Positions 1 to 10,500 of a DNA stretch of 40,602 nucleotides are shown here, piece by piece (the first letter of the stretch is position 1; the number at the start of each line of letters is the position of its first letter). The notes beneath the pieces were generated by a model, which made no database searches, was not told the origin of the DNA, and saw nothing but the letters and a program-made list of their open reading frames with translations. Origin of the DNA: Akkermansiaceae bacterium (GTDB lineage Bacteria; Verrucomicrobiota; Verrucomicrobiia; Verrucomicrobiales; Akkermansiaceae); NCBI GenBank assembly GCA_021733795.1, contig JAIPKB010000023.1, positions 1-40,602 on the forward strand, given 5' to 3'. Both the position numbers and the translations under genes were made by a program.

Positions 1-224
1 AAGTGATCCGCCGGGGAATCCTCCAGCAGCGGAACCGGCTTTTCTCCCGGTGCATACAACTGGGCGATGTAGGGTTTGTTGGGATTGGGGGTCTTCTGCC
101 ACAGCGCGACCACCGGCCCGTCTGGCGCGCGCAACGGGATCTGCGGCGGAACTCCCTCAGCCAGGCCAATGGCGGTCATTGCCAGCATCAGTGAAGAAAC
201 TGTTGTAATATGGATCAATTTCAT
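1..224 (-). CDS. N-terminus of a secreted protein of unknown function (partial, runs off left edge)
   Basis: An open reading frame starts at the ATG whose complement is 222-224 and stays open for 74 codons to the window edge. It begins MKLIHITTVSSLMLAMTAIG, a short basic start followed by a hydrophobic core, which looks like a Sec signal peptide with likely cleavage near residues 21-23 (LAEG). The mature part is rich in proline (PDGPVVALWQKTPNPNKPY), and I do not recognise the family. The gene lies 55 bp downstream of the isomerase stop at 280 on the same strand, so it is probably the next gene of the same transcription unit. Only the signal peptide and about 50 mature residues are visible, so no function is proposed. 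Confidence 0.65.
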   Translation of the reverse strand, partial: MKLIHITTVSSLMLAMTAIGLAEGVPPQIPLRAPDGPVVALWQKTPNPNKPYIAQLYAPGEKPVPLLEDSPADH

Positions 225-228
225 GGTA

Positions 229-252
229 TTTGTCGTGTTGTTTGTCGTGTTA
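229..252. repeat. 12-bp tandem direct repeat in the leader of the leftmost gene
   Basis: The blocks 229-240 and 241-252 are direct repeats matching at 11 of 12 positions (tttgtcgtgttg and tttgtcgtgtta). They sit just upstream of the ATG at 224 and downstream of the isomerase stop. A slippage duplication is the simplest explanation; a regulatory role is only a guess. Confidence 0.5.
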
Positions 253-279
253 GAAAGAAAGAAGGCACTGATACAAACA

Positions 280-1122
280 TCAGCAAAGCCATTTGGCCAA
301 CGCCTTGTTCAGATAAGAGATACTTCGTTCGGCCTCGTCGATCTTTCCGCATTCCACGCTGAGGAAGATTTCGCGGTCCACAGGCTCCATGATCTTCGCG
401 ACGCGTTCCCAATCGACCACGCCCTCGCCACAGGCACATCCGACCGGCGTGCCGGTGACCTTGCCGCGCTCTTCAGCGCTGTGGGCCATCGAGATGTCTT
501 TAGCATGGATGTGATGCACCCGGTCGCGCACTTTCTCCAATCCTTCGTAAGGGTCCTCGACGCCGGCCAGATAGCTGTTGCCCGTGTCCCAATTGACCTG
601 GATCCATGGGGATGGCACCAGATTGACGATCTTGAGCAATCCGTCGGTGGTTTTGGTGTAGATGCCGTGGGGTTCGATGCAGAGAAACTTCTGGTGTCGC
701 GCGCAAACCTGTGCCACGCGCGTCAGCGTGTAGCGCATCGTGTCGTGGGCGAAGGCATCGTCCATCCAATCGGGCTTGATCATCTCGTCGGAATTGAGGA
801 AATCACAGGCGACAAACGAGGCGAGCACCGCGGCGCGCGTCAGGCGGTCCACCGCCGCCTCGGGTTTCATCAAGGGTGAATGCGCTGACAGGCTGGAAAC
901 CTTCACGCCGTAGCGGTCGCAGATTTCCTTCATCAGCAGTGGATCCTCCTCCATCGAAAACGAGTGGAAATAGTTCACCTCGCTGAGCAGTTCCCAACCG
1001 GTGTGAACCATTGGCTCGACCCAGCGGTAGCCGAGTTCCGAGGCGATCCGCACGCCGGCTTCGAACGATTTGTCTGCCGAGCGGCAGAACTCCATGTTAA
1101 GTGAGATTTTGAATCTGGCCAT
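280..1122 (-). CDS. Sugar phosphate isomerase/epimerase (xylose isomerase-like TIM barrel)
   Basis: This 280-residue protein has no signal peptide and is presumably cytosolic. It has the sequence pattern of the AP-endonuclease-2/xylose isomerase-like TIM barrel family (PF01261), which isomerises or epimerises sugars and inositols with a divalent metal. The expected metal ligands are visible: Glu150 in CIEPHG, Asp179 in NWDTGN, His206 in HIHAKD and Glu257 in SVECG. The length is normal for the family. The start at 1122 is the only reasonable ATG before the barrel begins. It lies 85 bp downstream of a DUF6288 gene and 55 bp upstream of a secreted-protein gene, all on the minus strand. The substrate cannot be read from sequence; a sugar released outside the cell by the neighbouring secreted proteins is plausible inference. 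A true AP endonuclease is unlikely. Confidence 0.85.
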   Translation of the reverse strand: MARFKISLNMEFCRSADKSFEAGVRIASELGYRWVEPMVHTGWELLSEVNYFHSFSMEEDPLLMKEICDRYGVKVSSLSAHSPLMKPEAAVDRLTRAAVLASFVACDFLNSDEMIKPDWMDDAFAHDTMRYTLTRVAQVCARHQKFLCIEPHGIYTKTTDGLLKIVNLVPSPWIQVNWDTGNSYLAGVEDPYEGLEKVRDRVHHIHAKDISMAHSAEERGKVTGTPVGCACGEGVVDWERVAKIMEPVDREIFLSVECGKIDEAERSISYLNKALAKWLC

Positions 1123-1207
1123 GATGATGTGTGGGCTGATTGCCGCAGGAAGATACGGCTTGGGGCTACTTGATCCGTTTGAGACTGGAACCGCGGAATC
1201 GGGTATT

Positions 1208-4200
1208 TCACTCCAAGTCGGAGTGCTTCAAGCCTTCGATCATGCAATCCATCTGGCCGAATGGTTGTTTCGTATTCTGATCGTATTCCACATTGGAATA
1301 GACTGCAAGCACATTGGTGCCTTTTTTCAAATGCTGCGGTGAGACGGCATCCCATGGAGCGTAGTGGGGTTTGTCTTGCCACCATCCGTATCCAGCGATC
1401 TGGTGTCCGTTCAGGTAAACATGGAAACCTTGGGGGCAAAGGATGCTCAGGCGGTAGGAATCGTAATCGAGGGCATCCACCTCGAAGGTCGTGCGCATGA
1501 CGATGAATTCACCTTTGCCCCAATCGGATTGATTGGCAAAGGTGGGAGCTTTCCCTCTGTAGAGAGCGGTGCCGACGGGTGCGCGCCCGGCATTCCACTT
1601 GCTGTCGTCATAGTCAGGCTTGAACCAGTCTTTCAGATCATCGGACATCTGAATCTCCCGGAAGCGTCTCCTGTCGCGGATGGGAAGTTGGTCTTTTTCC
1701 ACCATCGGATCAAAGGACTTGAATCTCCAGACACGTTCTGACGGTGGCTGCTTGCCAATCGGCTTCCAGCCGGCGGCGGGATTCCGGAGTTTCGCGAGGT
1801 CGATGATGGTGCCCACGATGCCCGCCTTATGGGCCTCTTCATAGTCCTTGTAAGTGCGGAGACGCTTGACGATTTCCGGGCGGTAAACCGTATAGAGGAT
1901 GTCGGTGAGTTCCTTGCGTTGCTTGGAATCCAGTTTTTCCAGCATGGTGAAAAGCCCGAATGGATGTCCACCGGGATTTCCGCCTGGAGCTGCCACGATG
2001 CCGACAAGATCGCCAGTGCCAAAGTCGGCGAAACGAGGTTTCACGGCCATGGCGAGCGGTGCGGCGAGGGTGGGATCGGAATGCAGGCAAAGCTTGACTG
2101 CTTCCATGACGTTGTAAGCACCTTCGCCGGAACGCACGCCGCTTTTGATTTCGGTTGCTGACACGGCTTTCTTCATTCCTGCGATGATGAGTTTTCCGGC
2201 CTCGCTTTCCGGTTTCTTGTTCCGCAGGGCCTCTTCGAAGTGATTCTTCATCCATTCGCGGGGCATGGTGTGATTTTCACTGGTCGCCATGGTCAGGAGT
2301 GTCGGAAGGATCTTGAGGTAGAGGGCATCATCTTTCGCGAGACCGGAGAGCGCGGAGAAGGCGGCCTCGCGCATCCACCAGTCGGAGTGCTTGATCCACG
2401 GCTGGATCAGCTTGTAGCACTCCTGGATATCCTTGGCCGGGGCGATCTTGAGGGCCATCATCGCACCAGACTTGACATACCACGATTCATTGGGATCGGA
2501 GAGCATTTGGGTGATGGCTGCCAACATCCCGGGGGTGAACTGCTCGGTGGAGATGGGTTGGTTGCCTGGCCCAAACCAGTACCTCCAATCAATGAGACCA
2601 TCGAGAGCCGCACGCCGCAAACGCGGATCGGGGTCGCTGAGAAATTTCTCAAGTTCATCCAATGCGCCCACCTTGCGCAGTGCCAAGGCGGCCTGGGTGC
2701 GGACGATGTAGCGCCGGTGATGGATGTTCTTCAGAAAATAGTCCTTGGGGAGGCTGTTGAGATCATTCTCCGGCTTCTGATAGGCATCGCCCAATGCGAA
2801 GAAGGGTCTATGGGCGGGCTCTTCCGGGCCGTATTCGAGGTATTTCGGATGGTGGTCGATGGAGAAGAATGCCAGGTCGGCCTTGGTGCCCCAGAGGTTT
2901 TCGGGCAGGGTGTAGTTCTGTGAATACTTCGTTCGCGGCGCACCGGTGATGCGCAAGGTTTGCAAGGGTCCGGTATAAGAGATCCCGATGCCGGGACCTG
3001 AGGAGCCCACTTTTCCATCGCCCCATTCCATCGTCCCGATCCCGATGCTGCCACCGGGTTCGCGGCTGAGGTCATGCCACCAGGTTAGACGCTCCATGCA
3101 CTCGCGGTAGAGCGCGGGCTTTTCCTTCATCAGATAGGAGAGAGTGATGCCCTGCCAAATGCCATCACCGCGACCTTCATCGCCATGCCCCATGGCCAGC
3201 CCCGGGTAGCTGTCCATCATCGCCATGGCCAGGGACTTGCTGGCCTGCTGGTAGCATGTGACATCACCTTCGGCACCTGAGGCGATCTGCATGGCTGCTG
3301 CGATCATGCCATCCTTGCCATTCGAGCCAAACCCGCCCTCGGCGCGGTGATCGCCGTAGGCGACCCCGCCGTGGCCCGCGAAGCGGTAGAAGTGGCGGAG
3401 CGCACCGAGCAAGGTCTGCTCATCGACATTCACGCCGCATTCCTTGCCCAGCAGCAGCGTGGTGAGCAACTGCGCGCCTGCCGCGTGCAGCAGGCCACCC
3501 GCCACGTAACCGGGATGGATGCCATTGCTCCAATGCGTCCACCCGCAGTCGAACTTCTGGCGGGCCTTCGCGTCGTCGCAATAATGCTGCATGATGGGCA
3601 ATACCGACTTGTCGCCGGTGCGCAGGTAGTATTCACCGCAGGCGATCCCGTTGTAGCCGTTGTTCCATGTGTGGTCGCCGATGGCTTTGACATCCTTGGG
3701 AAAGGCATCGAAGTAGGCTTTCACCCGCGGCAGATACTGGTCATCACCGGTGGAAAGCAGGAACAGGCAGGTGAGGGCACCCGGAATACCGTCCCCCTTG
3801 AATTTCTTCGGATCGGCATAAAAGGCGGCGGCCTCATCAATGATCCGTTTTGACTTCGGGCAATCCAGGGGCCAAGTCTTGCTGTAAGCGCCGAGCACGG
3901 GAATGGTGACGGTTTCCTTGCGCTGGGTCTTGCCGTCGGCGGAGGTCACATCAAAAACCATCAGCCCGTCGGTGGCTTCGGCTTTGGTGAGGGCGTTGCC
4001 CATCGCGACAAAAGGGTTGAGGCCTTTCAGGGCCGTCCCATTGATACCGGTGAGGATCTCGCCCTTGACGAACTTGCCCTCGGACGGGGAGCCGGGTGCC
4101 ATTTCCTCGACCTTGAGGACCACACCCGGATAGATCCGCGGCTTGAGGCCGGTGGTGCCGATGCCGCCGAAATACCTCTCGCTGGCCGGGTTCGGGCGGG

Positions 4201-4309
4201 ATTGGAACATGGGGGCTTCAGTGTAATAGCCGTCATCACTTTGGGCTCCGCCATGGAGTTGGGCAGCGAGCAGGAACAAGCTGAGGCAGATTGTGGATGG
4301 TCGTTTCAT
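1208..4309 (-). CDS. Secreted DUF6288-type protein: PDZ-like, helical core, HEAT repeats, jelly-roll (copy 1)
   Basis: This is a 1033-residue exported protein. I start it at the ATG at 4309 rather than 4327, because from there it aligns with the paralogue at 7528-10641 and gives a clean signal peptide (SLFLLAAQLHGGAQ). Order of parts: signal peptide 1-22; PDZ-like segment about 45-150 (APGSPSEGKFVKGEILTGI); a long helical region about 155-480 with Tyr318-Gly-Asp-His321 and Asn330-Gly-Lys332; HEAT-like repeats about 540-800 (LSDPDPRLRRAALDGL); and a C-terminal galactose-binding-like beta domain about 870-1033 (VYLNGHQIAGYG). The overall pattern is what I know as DUF6288, common in Verrucomicrobiota and Planctomycetota, of unknown function. 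The large majority of residues match copy 2 by eye. An SGNH esterase gene ends 32 bp upstream. Confidence 0.8.
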   Translation of the reverse strand: MKRPSTICLSLFLLAAQLHGGAQSDDGYYTEAPMFQSRPNPASERYFGGIGTTGLKPRIYPGVVLKVEEMAPGSPSEGKFVKGEILTGINGTALKGLNPFVAMGNALTKAEATDGLMVFDVTSADGKTQRKETVTIPVLGAYSKTWPLDCPKSKRIIDEAAAFYADPKKFKGDGIPGALTCLFLLSTGDDQYLPRVKAYFDAFPKDVKAIGDHTWNNGYNGIACGEYYLRTGDKSVLPIMQHYCDDAKARQKFDCGWTHWSNGIHPGYVAGGLLHAAGAQLLTTLLLGKECGVNVDEQTLLGALRHFYRFAGHGGVAYGDHRAEGGFGSNGKDGMIAAAMQIASGAEGDVTCYQQASKSLAMAMMDSYPGLAMGHGDEGRGDGIWQGITLSYLMKEKPALYRECMERLTWWHDLSREPGGSIGIGTMEWGDGKVGSSGPGIGISYTGPLQTLRITGAPRTKYSQNYTLPENLWGTKADLAFFSIDHHPKYLEYGPEEPAHRPFFALGDAYQKPENDLNSLPKDYFLKNIHHRRYIVRTQAALALRKVGALDELEKFLSDPDPRLRRAALDGLIDWRYWFGPGNQPISTEQFTPGMLAAITQMLSDPNESWYVKSGAMMALKIAPAKDIQECYKLIQPWIKHSDWWMREAAFSALSGLAKDDALYLKILPTLLTMATSENHTMPREWMKNHFEEALRNKKPESEAGKLIIAGMKKAVSATEIKSGVRSGEGAYNVMEAVKLCLHSDPTLAAPLAMAVKPRFADFGTGDLVGIVAAPGGNPGGHPFGLFTMLEKLDSKQRKELTDILYTVYRPEIVKRLRTYKDYEEAHKAGIVGTIIDLAKLRNPAAGWKPIGKQPPSERVWRFKSFDPMVEKDQLPIRDRRRFREIQMSDDLKDWFKPDYDDSKWNAGRAPVGTALYRGKAPTFANQSDWGKGEFIVMRTTFEVDALDYDSYRLSILCPQGFHVYLNGHQIAGYGWWQDKPHYAPWDAVSPQHLKKGTNVLAVYSNVEYDQNTKQPFGQMDCMIEGLKHSDLE

Positions 4310-4341
4310 AGAATTGATTGGGATCATATTGATGTTTTTGT

Positions 4342-7300
4342 TTACTTCGTAGGGACTTGGTTAGCGACAGGCACATCTGCGAATGTGAGGGCGGCGATGC
4401 CGTTCGCGGAGCCATACAAGAGGTTAGGCTGCTGCCAGGAAACGAGTCCCTTGAGGTAAGTGATGGTGGGGGTGGAAGCGGCATCGGAAACCTGCAGTTT
4501 GATCGTGTTCCCGGTGGCGCTGCCGGACGTCACGGTGCCAGATGCGGCACCGGCGGCGTTCGCGAGGAACAGCATCGTGGGCGCACCCGGATTCCACCTA
4601 ACGTTCTGGTCGAACACGAGGGCGATCTCGGTTTTCGCCGGGGTGGTGAAGTAGGCCCGCTGGAGATTGGGCGCGGTGAGTTTTGCGGTGGGCATGACTC
4701 CATACACATCTTGTTCGACCAAGGGACCGATCAGATCCGAGAACACCTGGTAGCCGGCCGGTTCATAGTGGCAACCCGATCCAGGGACGATGCCATGGGT
4801 GCTCATGATCTTCATGTTGGAATAGAGATAGGGCAGGGTCCGCTGGACTTCGCGGAGTTGGTCATTGCGCGAGGTTTCGCCGCAGGCGGCCGGCCAGATC
4901 TGATAGAGGTAGTAATTGCGCAGGTTCGGGAAGTCCTGCTTCCAGGCCGCGGAGATGTCCACGAAGTATTGTTGATAGAACTTGTAGTTGTAGTCCCCGT
5001 CCGGCCCGATGGCTCCCTGATCCTGTTCGCCCTGATGCCAGAGCAAGCCGCGGATGCCGTGGGTGAGTTTCGCGCCGACCACGCGGTTGTAGAGGTTGGC
5101 GTAAATGTCCTCGCTCCAACCGGAGCCAAGCTTCAAGGAATGATCGGTGGGATTCGGCCTGTGCATGTCGATGCGGGTGCCGCCGGCCGCGCCGTTGATG
5201 ATGCAGACGGGCATGTTGTGGTTCGTTACCAGGCGGTTGGCGAGATACCAGCCCCAGAGGCCGAGTTGCCGGTCGTTGCCCTTGCTGATGGCATACCCCC
5301 AGCCGGAAGTGAGGCCGTAGGTGCGGACCCACTTGTTGGTGGTCGTCGTGTCGTTGGGCGCGGAGTTGTCGGTGGCCAGGGCATTCGATTGCCCCTCGAT
5401 AATGAAGGCATCGCCGCAGACGAGGTCGGTGACGGTGGCGACGTCCGTATCCACGCCGCCGGTGGTGGTGCCATAGACGACGCGATAGGTGTTGAGGCCC
5501 GCGGTGATGGGCGCGGTGAACGCGTAGGCGCCGCTGACAAGAGCCTGGCGGCGGGTTGTTTCAAGGGTTTCGGACCCGCCATTGGGTGTTTTATACACTT
5601 TGAGGAAAACGGTGTCCGGCGTGCCGGTTTGGGTGCCGTTGTAGAAAATCGTGCCGAGGCCGGTGCCGGGATCACGCGCGAAGAATTGTTTGTTCACGGG
5701 TTTTTCGTTGGCGACAGGCGTGCGCTCGACCCAAGGGTCACTGACGGGTTCTTGGACGTTGATGACGACGGTTTGTGAAACAGGGGTGCCGCCGTTGTCG
5801 ATGGTTAGACTGACGTTCATCGGGCCGCTGCCTTGCGAGCGGGTGAGGGTAAGCTTACCGTTGGAGGTTTGTTTGGTCACAGCAACGCCGTTGACGCACC
5901 ATTTATAATTGAGGGTGCCGAACCCAGCCGCCTGCATGGCGGTGAGGTTCGAAATGTTCGCGGTAACGGTCATGGTGCTTCGTCCGTCCCACGAAGTCGT
6001 CGAGGGAACGAGCGTGAACACCGGGTCGGGGACGGTGTTGATGACGGTGAGCGGCACGTCGATTGTCTTGGTTCCTCCAGCGTACACGGCCTTGAACTGG
6101 ATGACCGCCGAGTCATTTGCGGAAACGCGGGGAGCCGTGTAGTTAAACGAGAGTTGATCGGTGGCGAGCACGGTCTCCTGGCCGTTCTTCTTGTAGATCC
6201 AGTAAACCTTCTGCGCACCGCCTGCCTGGGCGGTCAGGGTGGTGGTGGCAACCTCGTTCATCTTCACAGATGTGGGCTTTACGGAGAAGTTCGAGCCGGA
6301 TCGCACGATGCCGCCCACTAGGGTCTGCAGCGGCTTTTGGTTTTCATATTCCATCTTCACCCAATTGGCGGAACGCACAACGCTCGAGATGCGAAGCTCG
6401 TCCATATCGCCTACGTATTTGAAGCCATACGTAGGCACAAAGCCACCGATGTCTAAACGGCAGGGTGTGGACATGTTCATCGAACCGCCGCCGGTGGAAG
6501 CATCAAGCACACCATTGACGTAGAGTCTGCAGGCATTGCTTTGAAACGTTTGGACGACATACGACCACTCGGAGAGTGGAATCGCAGCGGTGCCCCTAAT
6601 GTCCGCCGCGCCGAAGTTACAATCCACGTTGATGCGCGGCGGAGTTATGAGACTCATGACCGCCTTGCCGCCCTGTGTCTCTTGGAGTCCCCAACCGAAC
6701 ACGTCGTCGCCGGAAGTGGAGGGTCGTATCCAGACACCCGTGGAGAACGGTGCCGTTCCGCTCGGCAGACCAGTGATCGCGGTGCCGCACTGGATGCCTT
6801 GGCCTGAGGCGAAGGATCGCGCCCTGCCGATCAAGCCATTGGTGGCAGTGGTGCCGGAGTTGGTCGGCGTGGTCGTGCCGATTTCATCTGAAAGCGTTTC
6901 TGCGAGGTGATGGACGCTGGCGTAGCCGTTGGATGCGTTGAAGACGGCGTTGCCTCTCGATTCGCTCGTCACACCGGTCTTGCCCCAATACATTTTGATC
7001 TCCTGTCGCGCGTTGGCAGTGATGCACGGAATCTTGACCCAGACGGCGGCTTGGCCATTCGCGGCATCCCATTGCTCAATCTGATAGGAAAGCGCGGTTC
7101 CCGTCGCGGTGGTAAAGCGGATGTCCCGACCGTCGGCCGCAGCCTTATTGAAGGGGAAGTTGGCGGAGTTGAAGCGAAGCAGCAGCGGGAAATTGGTTTC
7201 CGCGGGGCCGGTGGCAATGTTGGCACCATCCGGGGTGGTCAGGATGAACAGCGAACCGGAGAAGGCCCATGATCGATAAGGAGGAGGTGCGGCGCTGGCA

Positions 7301-7398
7301 GGCAGCAACAGGGAAAATATGGCCAAGCCTATCGCCGAAACGAGGGTGAGTTGCTTCAGAGTGTTTCTTGTCGGGTGATCTGGATTCCGTGTTTTCAT
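4342..7398 (-). CDS. Secreted SGNH esterase, sialate O-acetylesterase-like, with DUF2341 and LamG-like domains
   Basis: This 1018-residue exported protein is read from the ATG at 7398. The in-frame ATG at 7446 would add 16 residues ahead of a clear signal peptide ending PASA|APPP. Domains in order: a DUF2341-like beta domain about 45-140 (FPLLLRFNSANFPF, KMYWGKTG); a concanavalin/LamG-like domain about 150-360; several Ig-like segments about 370-640; and a SASA-type SGNH hydrolase about 655-905. Catalytic features are present: Ser671 in EGQSNA, the GAAGGTRI glycine block, the WHQGEQD block and His877 in CHYEPAGY. This family removes acetyl groups from sialic acid or other glycans; the substrate here is unknown. 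It sits between two DUF6288 paralogues, and the same pairing is fused in one protein at 12935-19645. Its signal-peptide region (PDHPTRNTLK) resembles those of two mosaic proteins further along the window. Confidence 0.85.
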   Translation of the reverse strand: MKTRNPDHPTRNTLKQLTLVSAIGLAIFSLLLPASAAPPPYRSWAFSGSLFILTTPDGANIATGPAETNFPLLLRFNSANFPFNKAAADGRDIRFTTATGTALSYQIEQWDAANGQAAVWVKIPCITANARQEIKMYWGKTGVTSESRGNAVFNASNGYASVHHLAETLSDEIGTTTPTNSGTTATNGLIGRARSFASGQGIQCGTAITGLPSGTAPFSTGVWIRPSTSGDDVFGWGLQETQGGKAVMSLITPPRINVDCNFGAADIRGTAAIPLSEWSYVVQTFQSNACRLYVNGVLDASTGGGSMNMSTPCRLDIGGFVPTYGFKYVGDMDELRISSVVRSANWVKMEYENQKPLQTLVGGIVRSGSNFSVKPTSVKMNEVATTTLTAQAGGAQKVYWIYKKNGQETVLATDQLSFNYTAPRVSANDSAVIQFKAVYAGGTKTIDVPLTVINTVPDPVFTLVPSTTSWDGRSTMTVTANISNLTAMQAAGFGTLNYKWCVNGVAVTKQTSNGKLTLTRSQGSGPMNVSLTIDNGGTPVSQTVVINVQEPVSDPWVERTPVANEKPVNKQFFARDPGTGLGTIFYNGTQTGTPDTVFLKVYKTPNGGSETLETTRRQALVSGAYAFTAPITAGLNTYRVVYGTTTGGVDTDVATVTDLVCGDAFIIEGQSNALATDNSAPNDTTTTNKWVRTYGLTSGWGYAISKGNDRQLGLWGWYLANRLVTNHNMPVCIINGAAGGTRIDMHRPNPTDHSLKLGSGWSEDIYANLYNRVVGAKLTHGIRGLLWHQGEQDQGAIGPDGDYNYKFYQQYFVDISAAWKQDFPNLRNYYLYQIWPAACGETSRNDQLREVQRTLPYLYSNMKIMSTHGIVPGSGCHYEPAGYQVFSDLIGPLVEQDVYGVMPTAKLTAPNLQRAYFTTPAKTEIALVFDQNVRWNPGAPTMLFLANAAGAASGTVTSGSATGNTIKLQVSDAASTPTITYLKGLVSWQQPNLLYGSANGIAALTFADVPVANQVPTK

Positions 7399-7419
7399 TG
7401 GTATAAGATATCTAGTTAG

Positions 7420-7446
7420 ATTGTATGTTGCGACCTTTGCATTCAA
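7420..7446 (-). promoter_or_regulatory. Weak candidate sigma70-type promoter of the SGNH esterase gene
   Basis: On the minus strand TTGAAT (complement of 7441-7446) and TACAAT (complement of 7420-7425) are separated by 15 bases, in an AT-rich 129-bp gap. The -10 box ends 21 bases before the ATG at 7398. The spacer is shorter than the usual 17, so this is a low-confidence call. If real, it rules out the start at 7446, which would overlap the -35 box. Confidence 0.25.
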
Positions 7447-7527
7447 GGGTGGGTTTCCTAGTGAATGATCCTTTCATCTTTCTATATTTGCCTGTTCTTT
7501 CAGAATTGAGATTGCCGTTTAGGTTCA

Positions 7528-10500
7528 TTACTCCAAGTCCTTGAGCTTCAACCCCTCGAAATAGCAATCCAACTGGCCGAAGGGTTGTTTCGTTTGATCA
7601 TGGTATTCCACGTTGGTGTAGACGGCGACGACGTTGGTGCCCTTTTTCAAATGTGCCGCCTCGCCAGATCCGAGGGGCCAAGGCGCATAGTGGGGATTGT
7701 TCTGCCACCATCCGTAGCCCACGATCTGGTGTCCGTTCAGGTAAACCTTGAAGCCTTGCGGGTTCAGCATCATCAGGCGGTAGGAATCGTAATCGAGTTT
7801 CTCCACCTCGAAGGTCGTGCGCGCGACGATAAACTCTCCTTTGCCCCAATCGGATCGATTGGCAAAGGAATCATTACCCTCTTTGTAGAGACCGAGACCG
7901 ATTGGTGCGAGTCCCGAATTCCACTTGCTGTCGTCATACCCGGGCTTGAACCAGTCCTTCAAATCATCCGTCAACTGGATGTCGCGATGGCGTGTCTTCT
8001 CGCGGGTTGGGACTTGGTCTTTCTCCCCCATGGGATCGAAGGTCTTGAAGCGCCAGACAAGCTCTGACGCGGGCTGCTTGCCGATCGGTTGCCAACCAGC
8101 CTTTGGTTCCCGGAGTTTCTTTAGGTCGATAAGGGTGTTGATCAGGCGAGGTCTCACGGCATCGTCATCACCGATACCCCTGCCCGCTTGATAGCGTTTG
8201 ACGAGAAGGGGTCGATAGGAATCATACATAAGCCCCGTGAGTTCCTCGCGCTGCTTTGGTTCCAGATTTTTCAGAGCGGAGAAGAGTCCGAATGGCTCTC
8301 CACCAGGATCTGCACTTGGAGCTGCCACGATGCTCATCAGATCGCCATTGCCAAAGGAGTTGAGACGCGGTTTAAGAGCCTGTGCGAGGGCTACGGCAAC
8401 GGCTGGGTCGTTCTCCAGACAAAATTTGAATGCTTCCACAACATTGTGAGCGCCCTCTTGAGAACGAGGTCCACTCTTGATCTCGCTCGCGGTCAAAGCT
8501 TTCTGCTGGGCAGCAAGGATGAGCTTGCCCGCCTCGCTTTCCGGCTTCTTGGCCTGAAGAGCCGACCTAAAGTGACTCATCATCCACCCGCGAGGCATGG
8601 TGTGGTATTCGCTGGTCGCCATTGTCAGGAGGGTAGGAAGCATTTTGACGTAAAGGTCATCATCTTTCTGAAGTCCGGAGAGCGCTGTGAAGGCGCCGTC
8701 GCGCAGCCACCAATCCGTGTGATTGATCCATGGCTGGATGAGCTTGTAGCGCTCTTGGATCTCCTTGGCCGGGGCGTGCTTGAGAGCCATCAACGCGCCC
8801 TCCACCACATACCAGGATTCCTCGGGATTGGAGAGCATTTTGGTGATGGCTGCCAGCATCCCAGGAGTGAACTGCTCTGTGGAGATGGGGCTGTTGCCGG
8901 GTCCGAACCAGTAATTCCAATCCATCAGGCCATCGAGTGCCGCACGCCGCAAGCGCGGATCGGGGTCGCTGAGGAATTTCTCGATTTCATCCAACGCTCC
9001 GACCTTGCAAAGTGCTTTGGCCGCCTGGGTGCGGGCGAGGTAACTCCGGTGATGCATGTTCTGCAGCAGGTATTCCCGAGGGAGGCTGTTGAGGTCTTTC
9101 GTCGGCGCCGCATAGCCATGGCCCAATACTTGGAAAGTGACGTGCGTGGGCTCTTCCGGACCGTATTCGTTGAATTTCGGGTTGTGTTCGATGGAAAGGA
9201 ATGCCAAGTCGGCCTTGGTGCCCCAGAGGATTTTTGGCAGCGTGTATTTCTGGGAGAACTGCGTTGGCGGTGCACCGGTGATGCGCAAGGTCTGCAGGGG
9301 CGCGGTGTAGGAGAGTCCGATGCCGGGACCCGAGTGGCCGACTTGGCTACCGTAGAAGTCCAGCGTCCCGATGCCGATGCTGCCACCGGATTCACGGCTG
9401 AGGTCATGATGCCAGGTGAGACGATCCATGGACTCGCGGAATAGCGCAGGCTTTTCCTTCATCACATACGAGGCGGTGATGCCCCGCCAGATGCCATCGC
9501 CGCGACCTTCATCGCCATGACCCATCACCAGCGAATAGTAGCCGTCGATCATCTGCATGGCCAGGCACTTTTCGGCCTGCTGGTAACAGGTGACATCACC
9601 TTGCGCGCCGGAGGCGATCCTCATGGCAGCCGCAACCATTCCATCCTTGCCATTCGAGGCGGGACCGCCCTCGCCGCGATGATCGCCGTAGGCGACGGTG
9701 CCGTGACCGGCGAAACGGTAGAAGAAACGCAGCGCGTTGAGCAAGGTCTTCTCATCGACATTCACGCCGCACTCCTTGCCCAGCAGAAGTGTGGTGAGCA
9801 CCTGCGAGCCTGCCGGATTCATCAGGCCACCGGCCACATAGCCGGGACTGACGCCAATGCCCCAGTGCGTCCAGCCGCAGTCGAACATCTGGCGCTCCTT
9901 CGCATCGTCGCAGAAGTGTTGCAGGATGGGCAATACCGACTTGTCGCCGGTGCGCAGGTAGTATTCTCCGCAGGCGATGCCGTTGTAGCCGTTGTTCCAG
10001 GTGTGGTCGCCGATGGCTTTGACATCCTTGGGAAAGGCATCGAAGTAAGCTTTCACCCGAGGCAGGTATTTGTCATCGCCGGTGGAAAGCAGGAACAGGC
10101 AGTTGAGAGCACCCGGAATGCCGTCTCCATTGAATTTCTTCGGATCGGCATAAAATGCGGCGGCCTCATCGATGATGCGTTTTGACTTCGCGCAATCCAG
10201 CGGCCAGGTCTTGCTGTAGGCACCGAGCACGGGAATCGTGACGGTTTCCTTGCGCTGGGTCTTGCCGTCGGCGGAGGTCACATCAAAAACCATTTTCCCG
10301 TCGGTGGCTTCGGCTTTGGTGAGGGCGTTGCCCATTACGACGAACGGGTTGAGTCCTTTCAGGGCCGTGCCATTGATTCCGGTGAGGATCTCGCCCTTGG
10401 TGAACTTGCCCTCTGAGGGCGAGCCCGGTGCCAATTCCTCGACCTTGAGGACCACACCCGGATAGATCCGCGGCTTGAGGCCGGTGGTGCCAATGGTACC

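Noticed and set aside
280..1122. AP endonuclease (DNA repair)
   Set aside because: The family name covers both. The residues and context fit the sugar isomerase/epimerase branch, and no DNA-repair genes are nearby.
4357..5778. 473-codon open frame on the plus strand
   Set aside because: It is antisense to the SGNH esterase, which has catalytic motifs and a signal peptide. The plus-strand translation has neither, and long antisense frames are expected at this GC content.
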